Source: Haplomitrium mnioides (taxonomy: Eukaryota; Marchantiophyta; Haplomitriopsida; Calobryales). Taken from it: a stretch of DNA of 20,418 bases. Location: positions 1 through 20,418 of the forward strand of contig JBNGIS010025418.1 of assembly GCA_049999725.1 (NCBI GenBank), written 5' to 3'. The notes beneath the pieces are model-generated. The model was not told where the DNA came from. It made no database searches and saw nothing but the letters and a program-made list of their open reading frames with translations. Within the stretch, counting starts at the first letter, position 1. The number at the start of each line of letters is the position of its first letter. Of the stretch, positions 19,123-20,418 are shown in pieces. The position numbers and the translations under genes were made by a program.

Positions 19123-19297
19123 GCATTGCTCATTTTCATCTTTCTAATTTTTTTTTCATTTTCTTTCCAAAAAGTTTTTAAATTTGTTGTTTTACAAAAA
19201 ATACGACAAAACTGCATCTTTTGAGAGTTTTGTAAGAGTTTCATAATATTTGTTAAAATAGTTCTTTGAAATAATTTAGTTTTTGTGAGATTTTTCA

Positions 19298-20418
19298 ATG
19301 GTTGGAGTTCTTAAAGGCAAGAAGAGATTGGAATTTCAAGATTCATCTTCATAGAAGAGTGTTACTTTTGACAAACAGTTTGAGATTCAATCAAATGTCA
19401 ATTTTAGGGAGATAAGTGATGGAGTTACAAAAGCTTCAAGTGTGATGGCTAGTATATTGGGGAAAAAGATGACTTTTGTTGAATTAGATAGCTCCGTCAA
19501 GAAAGATCGAGAAGGTGAGGTCCATGCGCGCATAGGATCATGGACTCAACCCTATGCGCACATGGGGTCAAGGAGTGAATCCAATGCGTGCATAGGATTA
19601 ATGACTCAACATTTTGCGTGCAAAGTATCAAAGAGAGAACTCAGTGCTTGTAGAGATCTAAAGAAACAATCTTCATCCAACAAAAGATCTTTGCTACCCA
19701 TCAAGCGGGCGAAGTTGAATCTTTCTTCTGAGTATTCCAAAATGTTTTTAAAAAAAGACTCAACAAAGAGATTTCATACGATTGTAGAGCTTTCTTCGTC
19801 CACATCTGAAGGAGATGTCAATATTGATGATAAAAGTATGTCTATTCAAAACACAAACAGCATACAATCTCTGGACAATTTTAATTTTGGAGATGAGCCA
19901 CTCTCCCCGATAGCACCACTCAAACAACAAGTGATTTCTTTTCAAGTTGCACCTTGCAGAGAGATTGGAACATCTGAAACAAATTGAATTCTTTTGGAAG
20001 AGTCTTCAGACGATATTTTGGAAAGCGATTCTAGCAAAGAGTCTCAATCAATCAACATTTCTTTGGAGTTATCACCAAGGGCACCGATTTTATTACAGAA
20101 AACATTTTTTTTCTAATAGAGACATTGATCAAGGTTCGGTTTTGGAATGGTAGAGTTCTCTCAATCCTCAAGAAGAAACTCGTTTCTCAAAAATATTCTA
20201 TCAAGGAACAAAAAATGTTCACGATGACAACCAAGATCTTCAGGATGAATTATCTTCTATTGCTAGATTCGCTTACGGATCGAATTGTCCAGCCCAACAT
20301 AAGAATTCTTTATCTAGGCCAAAACCCAAATAGCTAAACATCTTACGCAAAAATTCTTTGCGGAAAGTCCATCATGACGAGAGCTTTATAAAGAAAAAGC
20401 TGGATCCAATGTCCATTT
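19298..20418 (+). pseudogene. Divergent Ser/Asp-rich gene of unknown function, broken and cut by the window edge
   Basis: The frame starts MVGVLKGKKRLEFQDSSS, meets a TAG at 19352-19354, and continues as KSVTFDKQFEIQSNVNF and VMASILGKKMTFVELDSS. Next is a five-fold 10-residue repeat (19515-19664), then basic RSLLPIKRAK, then acidic/Ser-rich segments (VELSSSTSEGDV, EESSDDILESDSS). A TGA lies at 19985-19987. A frameshift in a T run near 20110 moves to RDIDQGSVLEW, DDNQDLQDELSSIARFAYGS and further sequence open, with two TAG codons, to the window end. I recognise no fold. It looks largely disordered and nuclear. Its head-to-head placement suggests a partner of the methyltransferase. Uninterrupted stretches of 120-200 codons support former coding. 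Confidence 0.5.
19515..19664 (+). repeat. 30-bp in-frame array of TGCGCGCA cores (5 units) inside the divergent gene
   Basis: Cores TGCGCGCA, TGCGCACA, TGCGTGCA, TGCGTGCA and TGCTTGTA lie at 19525, 19555, 19585, 19615 and 19645, exactly 30 bp apart. Each unit encodes 10 residues, with Ala-Arg, Ala-His, Ala-Cys, Ala-Cys and Ala-Cys at the core. It uses the same octamer as the intron arrays with a different spacing. Confidence 0.88.

Noticed and set aside
1-20418. tRNA or rRNA genes
   Set aside because: I scanned by eye for cloverleaf B-box type sequences and rRNA signature blocks and found none I could support.

Overview
The window reads as nuclear DNA of a land plant with a large, repeat-rich genome. 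Spliceosomal-type exon/intron structure, Ty3/gypsy LTR retrotransposons, plant-like TATA boxes and poly(A) signals and long microsatellites all fit that. I cannot name the species. The gypsy integrase style and the methyltransferase gene make me lean towards a non-flowering lineage, which is inference only. Two runs of N are present (100 N at 287-386 and 10 N at 7404-7413).

Left part (1-3250): no recognisable gene. It holds a (TG)n(AG)n microsatellite and a 1.4-kb degenerate 21-bp minisatellite with an internal higher-order duplication.

Middle (about 3290-12893): decayed Ty3/gypsy elements. Copy A1 (+) keeps a broken pol with RT, RNase H, zinc finger and integrase, followed by a degenerate PHD finger, a purine-rich tract and an LTR. 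Its RT palm is split by a 377-bp solo LTR with a 5-bp target duplication. Copy A2 (-) keeps only the integrase end, PHD finger and LTR, and faces A1. A2's LTR ends exactly where a second, unrelated gypsy pol (element B, -) begins inside its RNase H/linker region, so A2 is probably nested in B. The interval 7852-9875 has no coding signal and carries a 3 x 70-bp tandem repeat.

Right part (about 14190-20418): the most interesting block. A four-exon gene on the - strand (18840 to 14738) encodes a decayed fusion of a ParB/sulfiredoxin-fold domain with a permuted (beta-type) amino-DNA methyltransferase, an architecture familiar from phage and bacteria. Here it has introns, a Lys-rich NLS-like linker and a poly(A) signal. 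A second, unrecognised Ser/Asp-rich gene runs divergently on the + strand from 19298 out of the window, and the two share a promoter with back-to-back TATA boxes.

A family of dyad-symmetric repeats built on the octamer TGCGCGCA threads the whole block. It occurs as 24-bp arrays in two introns of the methyltransferase gene, a 30-bp in-frame array inside the divergent gene, and a 37-bp array just downstream. Both genes carry premature stops and frameshifts, so this copy is probably dead; the stops I could interpret look like C-to-T (or G-to-A) changes. Intact copies should exist elsewhere in the genome.
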